Part shown: positions 8,699 through 18,049 of the stretch, in pieces
Numbering within the stretch: the stretch's first letter is position 1
Layout of the letters: each line of letters starts with the position of its first letter
Origin: Deltaproteobacteria bacterium
GTDB taxonomy: Bacteria; Myxococcota; Kuafuiibacteriia; Kuafuiibacteriales; Kuafuiibacteriaceae
Reading direction: 5' to 3'
Length of the DNA stretch: 64,000 bases
Assembly (NCBI GenBank): GCA_016713425.1
Contig: JADJPE010000005.1
Coordinates: forward strand, 248,001 to 312,000
Program-made: the position numbers and the translations under genes
The notes under the pieces: generated by a model
Database searches by the model: none
Told to the model about the DNA's origin: nothing
Seen by the model: the letters and a program-made list of their open reading frames with translations, nothing else

Positions 8699-9523
8699 TC
8701 ATCGGACAGGTCTAATCGCTGCAAGCCCGAGCATCAAGGGCATCGAAGGCATGTCCGCGGGCATGACATAGCGCCGCCCAGCAAGCGCCCGCATGCCCTC
8801 GAAAGGCTCACACCCGTTCGCGTGAGGATATTCTCGAACATGAGTGATCTGCAGACCGGCGTCGATCACCGCCTGCAGAATGTCCGCAAGCGTCCACTGA
8901 AAGCTGACGGCCGGAACGGGGTTCTCGAAGATGGGCTGCGGCTCGAAACCCGACGGCGCGAGCGCTGCGTTGACGTAGTCACCCACGCCTGCCCGCTCAG
9001 TGATCGGTGCGTCGATGAAGTAAGGATCCCCACGCAGACCATCCGCGCGAAGACTCCACACGATCGGATGAAACTCGACGAGGACGAGACGGCCGCCAGG
9101 ACGTAACACCTGCCGAACACCGGTCGCCCATCGACCAAGATCGCATAGCCAGCCGACGCTTCCGTAGCTAGAGAAGGCGACATCGAAGCGCTCGCTCGTG
9201 TGCTCGAACCAGTCAAACAAGTCGCTACGATGAAACTCGGCGGGAATGCCTGACTCCGCCGCGAGTTGGCGCGCAAATGCGATCGCCTCGTCACAGATGT
9301 CCACGCCGGTGACACGCGCGCCGCGCCGCGCGAGACTGAGCGTGTCCTGACCGCAGTTGCACTGCATGTGGAGAAGGCGCACTCCGTCCAGCGATCCCAA
9401 CAGCGCGAGCTCCTCAGGAAACAGCGTGTCACCGCCCTTCGAGAAGAACTCCGACTGACCGATCTTCTTGCGGTTGTGGGCCGGTGTTACCGCATTCCAT
9501 GATTGTCGGTTCTGCTCATGCAT
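8699..9523 (-). CDS. Class I SAM-dependent methyltransferase
   Basis: About 274 residues from the ATG at 9523. Motif I reads LLHMQCNCGQDTLSLA, followed by the acidic strand-2 motif VTGVDICDEAI, then FDVAFSSYGSVGWL and the post-motif VLRPGGRLVLVEFHP. This is a Rossmann-type small-molecule methyltransferase of the Methyltransf_11/25 group. The substrate cannot be told from sequence. A GTG at 9553 is an alternative start, and the frame stays open to 9622. It is divergent from the large lipoprotein gene, and the short space between them must hold both promoters. Confidence 0.85.
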   Translation of the reverse strand: MHEQNRQSWNAVTPAHNRKKIGQSEFFSKGGDTLFPEELALLGSLDGVRLLHMQCNCGQDTLSLARRGARVTGVDICDEAIAFARQLAAESGIPAEFHRSDLFDWFEHTSERFDVAFSSYGSVGWLCDLGRWATGVRQVLRPGGRLVLVEFHPIVWSLRADGLRGDPYFIDAPITERAGVGDYVNAALAPSGFEPQPIFENPVPAVSFQWTLADILQAVIDAGLQITHVREYPHANGCEPFEGMRALAGRRYVMPADMPSMPLMLGLAAIRPVR

Positions 9524-9676
9524 CCGACGGCGCTGCTCTTCTGTCGGGCTCACCGTGGCGAGCTTGTAGCACACACGCGATGAATGCGGAATGGCGTAGG
9601 TCTCACCGCCGACGCCAGACACCTACCCAACGCCCCGCGTATAGTGGCCTTCTGAGCATCAGCTCCAAGCGAGACT

Positions 9677-12600
9677 GTGGGCACGGAATCGAAATCCAGG
9701 CGCAAACGGGAGCCGGCCGTTGCGCACGCGGCATACGTCATCCGTGGGGCTGGCCGCGCAATCCTCCTGGTCTTGTTACCCCTCTTCTTCTCGCTCGGAT
9801 GTCGAATAGGCCTCGAACCGCTCGGCGTCGCCGACGCTGGGAACACCGAGGACGCCTGGGACGGGGGCACCACATCCGATGCCACCGCCCTATCCGATGC
9901 CACCACCACCGCCCCCGACGCCACGCCGTCGGCCGACGCGAAGGTTTCGGCGGACGCGGCCACTTCAGAAGACGCGACGGCTTCATCGGACGCGGCCACT
10001 TCAGAAGACGCGGCGGCTTCACCAGACGCGGCCACCATGTTCGACGCGGGTGCGGCGACTGAGCATGCGTTTGGTTTCGGTGTCTTCAGTCACGGCGACG
10101 TGGGCAGCTACGTGCTCTCGCCGGACGGCGTGCGTGCCTACTTCCACACCGACATGGCGGAAGACGGTCGCTTCGACCTCTACGGGGTCGACCTCGACGG
10201 CAGCCATCTCGTGCGGGTCCACCCACCGCTCGCGCCTCACGAGGACGTCTATCCGGCCGGCGTCCGGCTCAACGCCAGCGGGAGCCGCATCTTCTTCCGG
10301 GCCGACCTCGAGGTCTACACGCGCTGGGAGCTCTACGCGGCGCGACCGGACGGGACCGATCTCCGCCGCCTCTCGGGTCGAGTCCAAGCGCTCGGTGATG
10401 TGAGCTCGTTCGCCGTCGTGGGCGACGGAACGGTCGTCATTTTGGGAGACTTGGAGACCGACGGCAGGAATGAGCTCTACGTCGCGGGCCTCGACACCCC
10501 GACTCGCGAAAAGCTCAATCCTACGCTCGTCGACGGCGGAAACGTGGTCGGTTATTGGACTTCGCCGGATGGTTCGTGGGTCGTGTTTCGGGCCGACGCC
10601 GAGATCGACGAACGCTATGAACTGTATTCCTGGAACATGACGACACGTGCACGCCACAAACTGAACCCTCCGCTCATCGACGGCAGTTCCGTCAGCGCGA
10701 ACGTAACTATTGCGCAGGACAATTACGTCGTCTTTCGAAGTGACGGATGGGTGCTCAACGGTTACGAGGTCCAGCTCGTCTCACCCGATGGATTGAACCA
10801 CAAGCGCATCTCGGGTCCCATCGCCAGCGGCGGTCGGGTGGAAGAAGACGTCGTCGTGACGCCGGGTGGGCGGGACATCTTCTTTCGGGGCGACCTCGAC
10901 ACCCCGGGCACGACAGAGCTCTACGCCTACGATCGCGATCTCGGGACGAGAGAGAAGCTGAACGATGTGCTTCCTCCCGGTGGGGACGTGACGGATTTTC
11001 GACTGGCCGGCACGGAAGCCGATCGTTGGGTCATCTATCGCGCGGACCAAACCATCGACCAGCACTTCGAGCTCGTCGCCGTCGACAAAGTCGGGGCACG
11101 GCGAGTCTTCGTCGACCCGGACGTCCTCCACACGGGGCCGACCGTTTCAACCGGATGGCAAGTCACGCCGGACGGACAATCGGTCGTCTATCGTGCCGAC
11201 CTCGGCGCGGACGGCAGTCAGGACCTTCTTAGCTGGGGACGCCCGGTATCTGCGCCCAGCATTCCCCTGAAAGTGAGCGGCGATCTCGTCGCGGGCGGGA
11301 ACGTCTCGACCATCGTCGTGAGCCCAACCTCGGAGGGCATCGCCTTCGTCGCCGACGCGTCGGTGGACGGGAAGAACGAGCTCTATTACGTGGGTACCAC
11401 CGGCGGCGGACGGGTTCGCCTGAGCACTCCAATCGAGGCGTTGAACGGACGCCAGGTGAGCGCCGTCTCGTTCACCGCCGATGGCGACCACGTCGTGTTC
11501 GTTTCGGACCATCTGTGGTCGGACGCGCTCGATCTCTTCGTCAATCGCATCGACGGATCGAATCTCGTGCAGCTCAATCCGAAGACGACGGCTCAAGAGG
11601 GATTCGCGGATCGAGACATCATTCAGATCACGCCTGACTCGACCCGCATGGTGGCGATCCATGAGGATCCGGGCGGCTCGCGGCTCGTCTCTGCGAACAT
11701 CGACGGAACCGACTTCGCCGTTCTATCGAGCAGCCATCCTTGGGGTCACCGATTGATGCCCGACTCAAAGACGGTCGTGTTCGATGCGGAATCGGGTCCG
11801 GCGCGTCTGTTCTCGGCCCTCCTCGATGGCAGCCGGACCATCGACATCGGCGGCGAACGAACGTCGCCGTCGCAGTGGGGATATGCGTTCACGCAAAGCG
11901 CTGACCAAATCGCATTTCTTGCCACGCCAAGCGCCGGCATGCGCGGACTCTTCGCCGTCAAGCCCGACGGCACCGAGCCCCACGTGCTGCACAATCCTTC
12001 GATGATTCCCGAAGGCGACGTCGAGTCCGCCATCATCATGCCCGACGGCGCCCATGCGATCTATGCCGCCGACGAGTCGGTTGATCAGCGTCTCGACCTC
12101 GTCAAGGTATCGCTCGACGGCTCGACACGCTCGGTCTTGAGCTCGTCGCTCGGAAGCGTCGATGACTACGTCCTCACCCCGGACGGGCGCAGCGTCGTCG
12201 TGCGGGCGCGTACGTTGGGCGACCTCAGCCCTGGCTTTGAACTCTACGCGCTCGACACCTCGGCCACGGATCCGATGGTCTCTCTAAGCGGTACCCTTCA
12301 GGCCGATCGTTCCGTCCTCGCACCCATCCAGATCACGCGAAACGCCGAACGCGCCGTTTTCGTCGCCGATCTCGACGCCAACGACCGCTTCGAGATCTAC
12401 GCTTCATCCATCCAGGATGGCACGCGAATCAAGTTGAGCGACCCCACGGCCGTGGCCCCGCAGATCGACGCCTACGAGTTCTTGGTTACACCCGATTCAC
12501 AGCATGTGGTCTACTTGGCGGGGGACGATCCGGATTCGCGCCGCGACCTCTACGCCGTCACAGTCGACGGCAACAATCGCAGGAAGCTCAACAATCCCGC

Positions 12601-13054
12601 GAATGCGACAGGTTCGATTCAACTTTTTCGCCTGAGCGAGGACTCAAAGTATGTCGTATTCCTGGGCGACCAAGACGTCGAGGCACACTACGAGCTCTTC
12701 TCGGTTCGCCTCGAGGACGGCGTCATCACCAAGCTCAACGCGCCGCTTCCAGTGACCTGGCGACATGAAAGCTGGGGCGACGCTCGATACGTCGGGTCCG
12801 TCTTTGAGGACTTCCGGGTCTCCCGCGACAGTCAGCGCGTATACTACCGCGCATCCGCCAACAACCCGGATCAGACGAACCTCTATTCGGTCGGCATCGA
12901 CGGCCAGAATCGCGCGCAGCTGAATCCGCCGCTACCGCCCCACGCCCGCGTGTTTGGATATCGCTTGTCGCCCGATGACGCTTGGGTGCTCTATTTTAGA
13001 AACAACCAAGCACTGCGCGACGTCCAATTCTACTCGGTCCCCGCGGTTCGGTAA
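9677..13054 (+). CDS. Large lipoprotein with TolB/WD40-like beta-propeller repeats
   Basis: A 1,125-residue exported lipoprotein. A basic N-terminus is followed by a hydrophobic stretch and lipobox FSLGC (Cys about residue 42). Next comes an Asp/Ala/Ser/Thr-rich stalk (residues about 50-125, blocks such as SEDATASSDAA). The rest consists of many 40-50-residue repeats of the form SPDG-x-x-VVYRAD-x-D-x-x-x-ELY-x-V-x-x-DG, ending in KLN-type turns. This resembles TolB/PD40 propeller blades, enough for two or more propellers. The start is GTG. It is probably anchored in the outer membrane and exposed; binding or scaffold roles are typical of propellers, but no ligand is indicated. Confidence 0.8.
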   Translation: MGTESKSRRKREPAVAHAAYVIRGAGRAILLVLLPLFFSLGCRIGLEPLGVADAGNTEDAWDGGTTSDATALSDATTTAPDATPSADAKVSADAATSEDATASSDAATSEDAAASPDAATMFDAGAATEHAFGFGVFSHGDVGSYVLSPDGVRAYFHTDMAEDGRFDLYGVDLDGSHLVRVHPPLAPHEDVYPAGVRLNASGSRIFFRADLEVYTRWELYAARPDGTDLRRLSGRVQALGDVSSFAVVGDGTVVILGDLETDGRNELYVAGLDTPTREKLNPTLVDGGNVVGYWTSPDGSWVVFRADAEIDERYELYSWNMTTRARHKLNPPLIDGSSVSANVTIAQDNYVVFRSDGWVLNGYEVQLVSPDGLNHKRISGPIASGGRVEEDVVVTPGGRDIFFRGDLDTPGTTELYAYDRDLGTREKLNDVLPPGGDVTDFRLAGTEADRWVIYRADQTIDQHFELVAVDKVGARRVFVDPDVLHTGPTVSTGWQVTPDGQSVVYRADLGADGSQDLLSWGRPVSAPSIPLKVSGDLVAGGNVSTIVVSPTSEGIAFVADASVDGKNELYYVGTTGGGRVRLSTPIEALNGRQVSAVSFTADGDHVVFVSDHLWSDALDLFVNRIDGSNLVQLNPKTTAQEGFADRDIIQITPDSTRMVAIHEDPGGSRLVSANIDGTDFAVLSSSHPWGHRLMPDSKTVVFDAESGPARLFSALLDGSRTIDIGGERTSPSQWGYAFTQSADQIAFLATPSAGMRGLFAVKPDGTEPHVLHNPSMIPEGDVESAIIMPDGAHAIYAADESVDQRLDLVKVSLDGSTRSVLSSSLGSVDDYVLTPDGRSVVVRARTLGDLSPGFELYALDTSATDPMVSLSGTLQADRSVLAPIQITRNAERAVFVADLDANDRFEIYASSIQDGTRIKLSDPTAVAPQIDAYEFLVTPDSQHVVYLAGDDPDSRRDLYAVTVDGNNRRKLNNPANATGSIQLFRLSEDSKYVVFLGDQDVEAHYELFSVRLEDGVITKLNAPLPVTWRHESWGDARYVGSVFEDFRVSRDSQRVYYRASANNPDQTNLYSVGIDGQNRAQLNPPLPPHARVFGYRLSPDDAWVLYFRNNQALRDVQFYSVPAVR

Positions 13055-13145
13055 CGCGATGAGATGGTCCTCGTCCGTCGGCTTGAGTCGACGCGAAAGC
13101 ACGCTTACCCCGCCGTCCCTTGTGGTTCCGCTTAACGCCGGCGAG

Positions 13146-14633
13146 TCAGCTTTTGATCTTTCTTGCGAGTGTGTTCCGGCTTATGCCGAGGAGCCGAGCT
13201 GCTTCCGACTGATTCTCGTGCGCACGCTCGAGCGCGCGCTGAATGTGCGTGCGCTCGATCTCGTCGAGGGTCGGGAACGAATCGGGTGATGTCGCCGGAC
13301 CCGTTCCTTTGTTGGCGGCGGGAAGAACTGGGAGAGGGAGGTCGTCAGCCTCGATCCGCTCCCCGTCCATTACGATCAGTGCGCTTTCGATGCAGTTCTC
13401 GAGCTCTCGCACGTTTCCGGGCCAGGAATAGTCGGCGAGGCGGACAAGCGCTTCGCGCGAGAAACCAGGGGCACTCCGTCCGAGACGGCGCGCAGCGACC
13501 GCCTCGAAGTGGTGGGCCAACCGCTCGATGTCGGTGCGGCCTCTTTCTCGGAGTGGCGGGAGATGGAGTTCCACGACCTTGATTCGGTAGTAGAGGTCGC
13601 TGCGAAATCGCCCATCCGCCGTCATCTCCTCCAGATCACGATTGGTCGCCGCGATGATACGAACGTCGGTCTTGATCGGCGTGTGCCCGCCTACGCGGTA
13701 GAACTCGCGATCCTGAAGCACACCGAGCAGCTTGCCTTGCACGGCCAGCGGGAGTTCGCCAAGTTCATCGAGAAAGAGCGTTCCGCCCTGCGCTCGATCG
13801 AACTTGCCGAGAGCAAGATCGTCGGCGCCCGTGTACGCGCCACGTTCATGACCGAAGAGCTCGTTCTCGATCAACGATGGCGGGAGTGCAGCGCAATCCA
13901 CCTTGACGAGAGGCTTAGCGGCGCGGGCAGAGTTCACGTGGAGTGCGCGGGCAAAAAGTTCCTTTCCCGTTCCGCTTTCTCCTCGAATGACGACCGTGGC
14001 GTCCGTGGGCGCGACCTTCTGGGTAAGGCGACAGGCTTGCTGTAACGCGTCTGATTCGCCGACAATCCGATTCAACTGCCCACTGATGGGCATCGGGCGC
14101 GCAGGCGGATGCGGTGCCTCGGAGAGATCTCGATAGAGCGAGGTCGCCTCGATCGCCACCGCCACTTCATCCGCGAATCGACGAAGCGTTCGTTCATCGT
14201 CCCGCGGAAAGGCGCCGCTTCGTTTGTTGAGGAGTTGTAGTACGCCGATGATGTTCCCGTAGTGATCGCGCATGGGCACGGAGAGCACTGACTCGGTGCG
14301 ATAGCCGGTTCGCGCATCCACGCCCGGAAAGAACCGCGCCTCGGTCGTCACGGTCGGAACGTTCACCGCCTCGCCGGTCTGGACCACATGGCCCGCGATG
14401 CCTTGCCCGGGCTTGAGACGGATTTCTTCGATCTCGGGCAAGTGCGCAGCGATGGACACCAGCTCGCTCGTCCCAGGGTCGACGAGATAGATCGTGCCGC
14501 GATCCGCATCCATCGCGATCCGTATGCGGTCGACGAGACGGTCGAGCAAGCGATCGATCGCGATCTCTTGGTGGAGGAGGCCGCCTACGGCAAGAAGGAG
14601 TGCACTGGTCGCGTCTGAGCTCTCGGAAGACAT
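13146..14633 (-). CDS. GAF-domain sigma-54-dependent transcriptional activator (Fis-type HTH)
   Basis: About 495 residues from the ATG at 14633 (MSSESSD). Residues 20-170 form a GAF sensor domain (GTIYLVD, GQGIAGHV, SVLSVPM, IIGVLQLLNK). The AAA+ domain has Walker A GESGTGKE at 218-225, Walker B LFLDE at 286-290, an FRSDLYYR segment, and SWPGNVREL before the C-terminal Fis-type helix-turn-helix (QSEAARLLGISRNTLARK). The sigma-54 contact loop reads GAYTGA instead of GAFTGA, a conservative change seen in some working activators. It would drive transcription from -24/-12 promoters in response to a small ligand or redox signal at the GAF domain. The MBL-fold gene lies immediately upstream on the same strand. 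Confidence 0.92.
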   Translation of the reverse strand: MSSESSDATSALLLAVGGLLHQEIAIDRLLDRLVDRIRIAMDADRGTIYLVDPGTSELVSIAAHLPEIEEIRLKPGQGIAGHVVQTGEAVNVPTVTTEARFFPGVDARTGYRTESVLSVPMRDHYGNIIGVLQLLNKRSGAFPRDDERTLRRFADEVAVAIEATSLYRDLSEAPHPPARPMPISGQLNRIVGESDALQQACRLTQKVAPTDATVVIRGESGTGKELFARALHVNSARAAKPLVKVDCAALPPSLIENELFGHERGAYTGADDLALGKFDRAQGGTLFLDELGELPLAVQGKLLGVLQDREFYRVGGHTPIKTDVRIIAATNRDLEEMTADGRFRSDLYYRIKVVELHLPPLRERGRTDIERLAHHFEAVAARRLGRSAPGFSREALVRLADYSWPGNVRELENCIESALIVMDGERIEADDLPLPVLPAANKGTGPATSPDSFPTLDEIERTHIQRALERAHENQSEAARLLGISRNTLARKIKS

Positions 14634-14670
14634 CCAGGCAGCTATGGTATCGCCGCTCACCGCCCGCACG

Positions 14671-15513
14671 CTACACCTCGACCGAGAGGCCTTCACGGGC
14701 GGCGAGGCACCAAGGAAAAAGCCCTCTCGCGTCGTTCTCCATGCGCTGAAGGAAGGCGTCATCGTGCGCCGGATCATGATGAAACAGGACGAGACTCCTC
14801 GCACCACACCCCTTGGCGATTCGGGCCGCACCCGCATAGCTCGAGTGCCCCCAGCCAACCCGCCGCGAATATTCGTCATCGGTATACTGCGCGTCGTGGA
14901 TCAGCAGATCGACGTTCCTCCCAAGGTCGAGCAACGCGTCATCGATGGATCCGTCCTCTCGATGTTCGGTGTCGGTCGCAAAACATAGGCTTCGGCCCCC
15001 GGCCTCGAACCGGAACCCAAGACAGCCCTGGGGATGATTGAGGCTGCGGACGGTCACGTCGATCGACCCCACCGAAAACTCACGGCCGGAGTTCAATGAA
15101 TGAAACGACATCGTGGCCGCCATCGCCTTGAGCGGCACCGGAAAGGTGGGCGTTTGCATTTGGCGTAGGAGAACGTCCTCGAGACTCACCCCATCCTCAT
15201 CCACTGGGCCGTAGAGTCGAAGCTCGGTCTCAGGCCGAAATGCAGGCGCGAAGAACGGAAAGCCTTGCACATGATCCCAGTGGAGATGTGTGAAGAGAAG
15301 CGAGGCCTCCAGCGGGCGCATCGGCGGTATCGGCAGCGAGGCGTGCTCAGACACGAGCTTCACGCCCAACGCGCGGATCCCAGTGCCCGCATCAACAATA
15401 ATCCGGTCGGGACCGTGCTCGACTTCAAGACACGTCGTATTGCCCCCGAACCCTGCGAACGCCGACCCACCCGTCGCAATCGAGCCTCGCACGCCCCAGA
15501 ACGTAACTTTCAT
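14671..15513 (-). CDS. MBL-fold metallo-hydrolase
   Basis: About 280 residues beginning MKVTFWGVRGSIATGG. It has the metallo-beta-lactamase signature THLHWDHVQGFPFF (HxHxDH), a later FATDTEH and a final His in LVLFHHDP, so both zinc positions appear filled. It belongs to the RNase Z / PhnP-like phosphodiesterase side of the family, where members cut phosphodiester bonds; the exact substrate is not evident. The start is set by an AAGGAG Shine-Dalgarno sequence at 15523-15528, nine bases before the ATG. The gene ends 37 bp before the sigma-54 activator and may be co-transcribed with it. Confidence 0.85.
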   Translation of the reverse strand: MKVTFWGVRGSIATGGSAFAGFGGNTTCLEVEHGPDRIIVDAGTGIRALGVKLVSEHASLPIPPMRPLEASLLFTHLHWDHVQGFPFFAPAFRPETELRLYGPVDEDGVSLEDVLLRQMQTPTFPVPLKAMAATMSFHSLNSGREFSVGSIDVTVRSLNHPQGCLGFRFEAGGRSLCFATDTEHREDGSIDDALLDLGRNVDLLIHDAQYTDDEYSRRVGWGHSSYAGAARIAKGCGARSLVLFHHDPAHDDAFLQRMENDARGLFPWCLAAREGLSVEV

Positions 15514-15522
15514 TCGCGTCAT

Positions 15523-15528
15523 CTCCTT
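15523..15528 (-). promoter_or_regulatory. Ribosome binding site of the MBL-fold gene
   Basis: AAGGAG on the minus strand, nine bases upstream of the ATG at 15513. It settles the start against the several upstream in-frame Met codons. Confidence 0.7.
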
Positions 15529-15868
15529 CTCGCACGACCGCATAGCCAGCCCCGTGCCACGCAAACAAGGACGCCTTCCGCCAGCGGGGACCATATGCCT
15601 GCACCAAACCGACGCATTCGGGTGCGCCAAAGTGGTGCAGCGAATCGAGACCCTTGCCGCCACGTCCGCGAGCGCGGGTCGCCGTAGGTCGCTCACGGCT
15701 TGGCTTCGGAAACCGCCACTTCCGGATGTCCGGGCGGTCGTCGGTGGATTCGGACGTTTCCGCACAGACGCCGGACGCTCGTTCGCTGAGACAGCCCCGC
15801 GTGAAGCCCGCGCGACGAGAAGGCACGCTCGAAAGGTTGGCCCGATTTTTGTTATGCAAACTTGGCGA

Positions 15869-17776
15869 ATGACCAACCCCATCCGCAAAGAACGACAGCC
15901 CACGTGGACGCCACCCGCACCCGCGTCAACCAGCGAATCGAAGGCGCCCGATGCCTCGGCCGCCCCGAGTCAGCGCGATCAGGCAAACGGTCGCTCGACG
16001 CCCGGCCCCCAAACATCGGCGATCGATGAGGTCACTCGAGATCCCGGAGACCAAGTCGCCGACCGAGCAATTCAAGAAGCACTCCGAGCGACATCACCAC
16101 ACCCACCCAGACACTCCGTCCACTCCGTCCCCAACGTGGACGACCTCATGGTCGCGGGGGCCAGCCTTGGTGACCTCATCCACCATTCGGAAGCGCTGCT
16201 TGAGGACATGGTTCGCCAAGGCGGCCTCCAAGCGGCTTCCGAGTTCGTCGATCGCGTTCGGGGCGAAGTCTACGGCTCAAAGTACGGCGGCTCGGCGCCC
16301 GACGCGGGCGTTCCCGAGGAACTTGTTTCGGAGCCCGACGCAATCCACGCGAAAACCGACGCCAAGTTCGTCGCCCTTGCGCAAGTCGAAGCCGCTCTGA
16401 AGACCTTGGTGGGTCGTGCCAACCGAGTGGTGTCCGATTTCGTATCTCGCGCGGTCGCTCTGACCGAAGGATCTCTGTCCGTTGCGGAGGCAAGAGCGAA
16501 GGACGCCATCAGCCGCTATGGGCTCGGATCTGAACATCTCACATCCCCCGAGGGCTTTGAGATGGACCTTCCGACGATGGCCTCCGGTCCCGAGGCCAAC
16601 GACCTCGCGGGGGCGGCCCAAGAGATGGCTCGTTTGGCTGGGCAGGAACGAGCGGCGGTCGACAAATTCCTCCTCAAGCATCGCCTCAAAGCCGAAGCCG
16701 TGCGGCAGTGGACAGAAACCTCGCTGAAGACCTCGTCCATGGAGGACCTCAAGCTCCCGGACGAGGCGCAGCAAGAACTCGACACGATGCGTGCGGACTA
16801 TCAGAAGCAACAGGAAGCGTTGATCCACGCGCATCCAATGCTGGCCGCCTATCGCACGGACATCGAGGCCCTCCGGACCATCGCTCAAGGTCCCTCGCCC
16901 CAAACCGCGCGACTCATCCGCCAAGCAACGTCAAAGGTGCTCGACGCCGTCGACACGATCCGCAAAGCCATCGAACAAGAACCAGAAACGATTCTTCGTT
17001 TTGCGGCGCCCGTCGAAGCGGCACGCCAGCAAGCCCGAATCGCAGACGGGTCCGTCGAGGATCGACTCACGCGCGACGCAGTGCAACATCAACATGACAT
17101 GAAAGCCATGACCGACAAGGTGCTTGCCGGCGCTGGTCTCGTGTTCACGGTCGCAACGAGCCTCGTGACCGGGGCGGCAGCGACAGTCGCCACAGGCCTG
17201 CTCGTCGCATTCGATGCTCTCACGATGCAGCGCAACGTGAACGACTACCTCCTCCTGAAGGCCGCGACTGAATCTGACTTCGACATCAACCGGTCACTTT
17301 CCGATCAGAAGCCAAGTGCGGTCGGACTGGTTCTCGACGGCCTGGTCATGGCCGGTGACGTAGGCGCACTCGCGGGGCCGCTTCTCAGAGGCAGTCACCT
17401 GCTGAGCCCGCCCGTGCCCTCGTCCATGCCCTCGCCTGTATCCTCGTCCATGCCCGCATTCGCGTCCCCATCCGCCTTTGACAGATTCGGCGCGAAGGTC
17501 GTGGACATGGGTGACGCGGTTTCGTGGCCACAGCGTCTGTCTCTGGCTTTGACGTTCGGTTCATCGGGCGTCGATGCCTTCGCCGAGGAGGCCTCCGCCC
17601 CTCAGGTCCACGCGCTTCTCGACGGACAAGACCACCCAACAACACAGGCGACCGAGCAAGGAGCCAAAGCCGCAGTCGATCCGGCGTCGATCGAAAGCGC
17701 ACCGCAAACCCGCGAGCCTCCGAGCGTCTTCGGACCTCAGGCGATCGAGCGGCTTCGTTTCGGCCCAAAGTACTAG
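15869..17776 (+). CDS. Unknown helical protein with a Pro/Ser-rich N-terminus and a hydrophobic hairpin
   Basis: About 635 residues from ATG 15869 (MTNPIRKE); ATG 15854 is equally possible. The first 100 residues are Pro/Ser/Thr/Gln-rich and disordered. Residues about 110-405 are predicted helical with many Ala, Glu and Gln. Then comes a pair of hydrophobic segments (VLAGAGLVFTVATSLVTGAAA and TVATGLLVAFDALTM), followed by a second weakly hydrophobic, Pro/Ser-rich part. There is no signal peptide. The style recalls proteins found beside contractile injection systems or polymorphic toxins in myxobacteria, but no such genes are visible here and I assign no function. Its stop codon is the first TAG of a palindromic element, so the native C-terminus may have been altered. 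Confidence 0.65.
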   Translation: MTNPIRKERQPTWTPPAPASTSESKAPDASAAPSQRDQANGRSTPGPQTSAIDEVTRDPGDQVADRAIQEALRATSPHPPRHSVHSVPNVDDLMVAGASLGDLIHHSEALLEDMVRQGGLQAASEFVDRVRGEVYGSKYGGSAPDAGVPEELVSEPDAIHAKTDAKFVALAQVEAALKTLVGRANRVVSDFVSRAVALTEGSLSVAEARAKDAISRYGLGSEHLTSPEGFEMDLPTMASGPEANDLAGAAQEMARLAGQERAAVDKFLLKHRLKAEAVRQWTETSLKTSSMEDLKLPDEAQQELDTMRADYQKQQEALIHAHPMLAAYRTDIEALRTIAQGPSPQTARLIRQATSKVLDAVDTIRKAIEQEPETILRFAAPVEAARQQARIADGSVEDRLTRDAVQHQHDMKAMTDKVLAGAGLVFTVATSLVTGAAATVATGLLVAFDALTMQRNVNDYLLLKAATESDFDINRSLSDQKPSAVGLVLDGLVMAGDVGALAGPLLRGSHLLSPPVPSSMPSPVSSSMPAFASPSAFDRFGAKVVDMGDAVSWPQRLSLALTFGSSGVDAFAEEASAPQVHALLDGQDHPTTQATEQGAKAAVDPASIESAPQTREPPSVFGPQAIERLRFGPKY

Positions 17777-18049
17777 ATGTGCTCGGCCGAAATGCCGATC
17801 CCTTCGTTCACTGTTCCCGGTTCACATTCACATTCCCCGCTCCGATTCGCGTTCCTCATGCCCGGTTCCCTGCTCCCGGGTCCCCGTTCATGCGACGCCA
17901 ATCACTCCCGGACGATGGGCGACAACGGAGAGGAGCTGGGGGCTGGGAGCTGGGAACAGGGGACGGGGAACAGCAATCGGAGCGGAGAATGTGAATGTGA
18001 ACCGGGAACAGTGAACGAAGGGATCAGCATTTCGGCCGAGCACATCTAG
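17773..18049. repeat. 277-bp palindromic element with 75-bp inverted arms (MITE-like)
   Basis: The left arm (17773-17847) and the reverse complement of the right arm (17975-18049) are identical over 75 bases except for two substitutions. Both begin CTAGATGTGCTCGGCCGAAA. The roughly 127-bp centre contains purine/pyrimidine-asymmetric stretches (ggttccctgctcccgggtcc; ggagctgggggctgggagct) that could pair imperfectly. The element encodes nothing recognisable. It fills the whole gap between two converging genes and supplies the TAG stop codon to each. The outermost CTAG may be a target duplication. It could act as a bidirectional terminator, a non-autonomous mobile element, or both. Confidence 0.85.

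Noticed and set aside
15290..15868. N-terminal extension of the helical protein to 828 residues
   Set aside because: The extra part is antisense to the MBL-fold gene and reads as a shadow frame; the ATGs at 15854 and 15869 give a coherent N-terminus.
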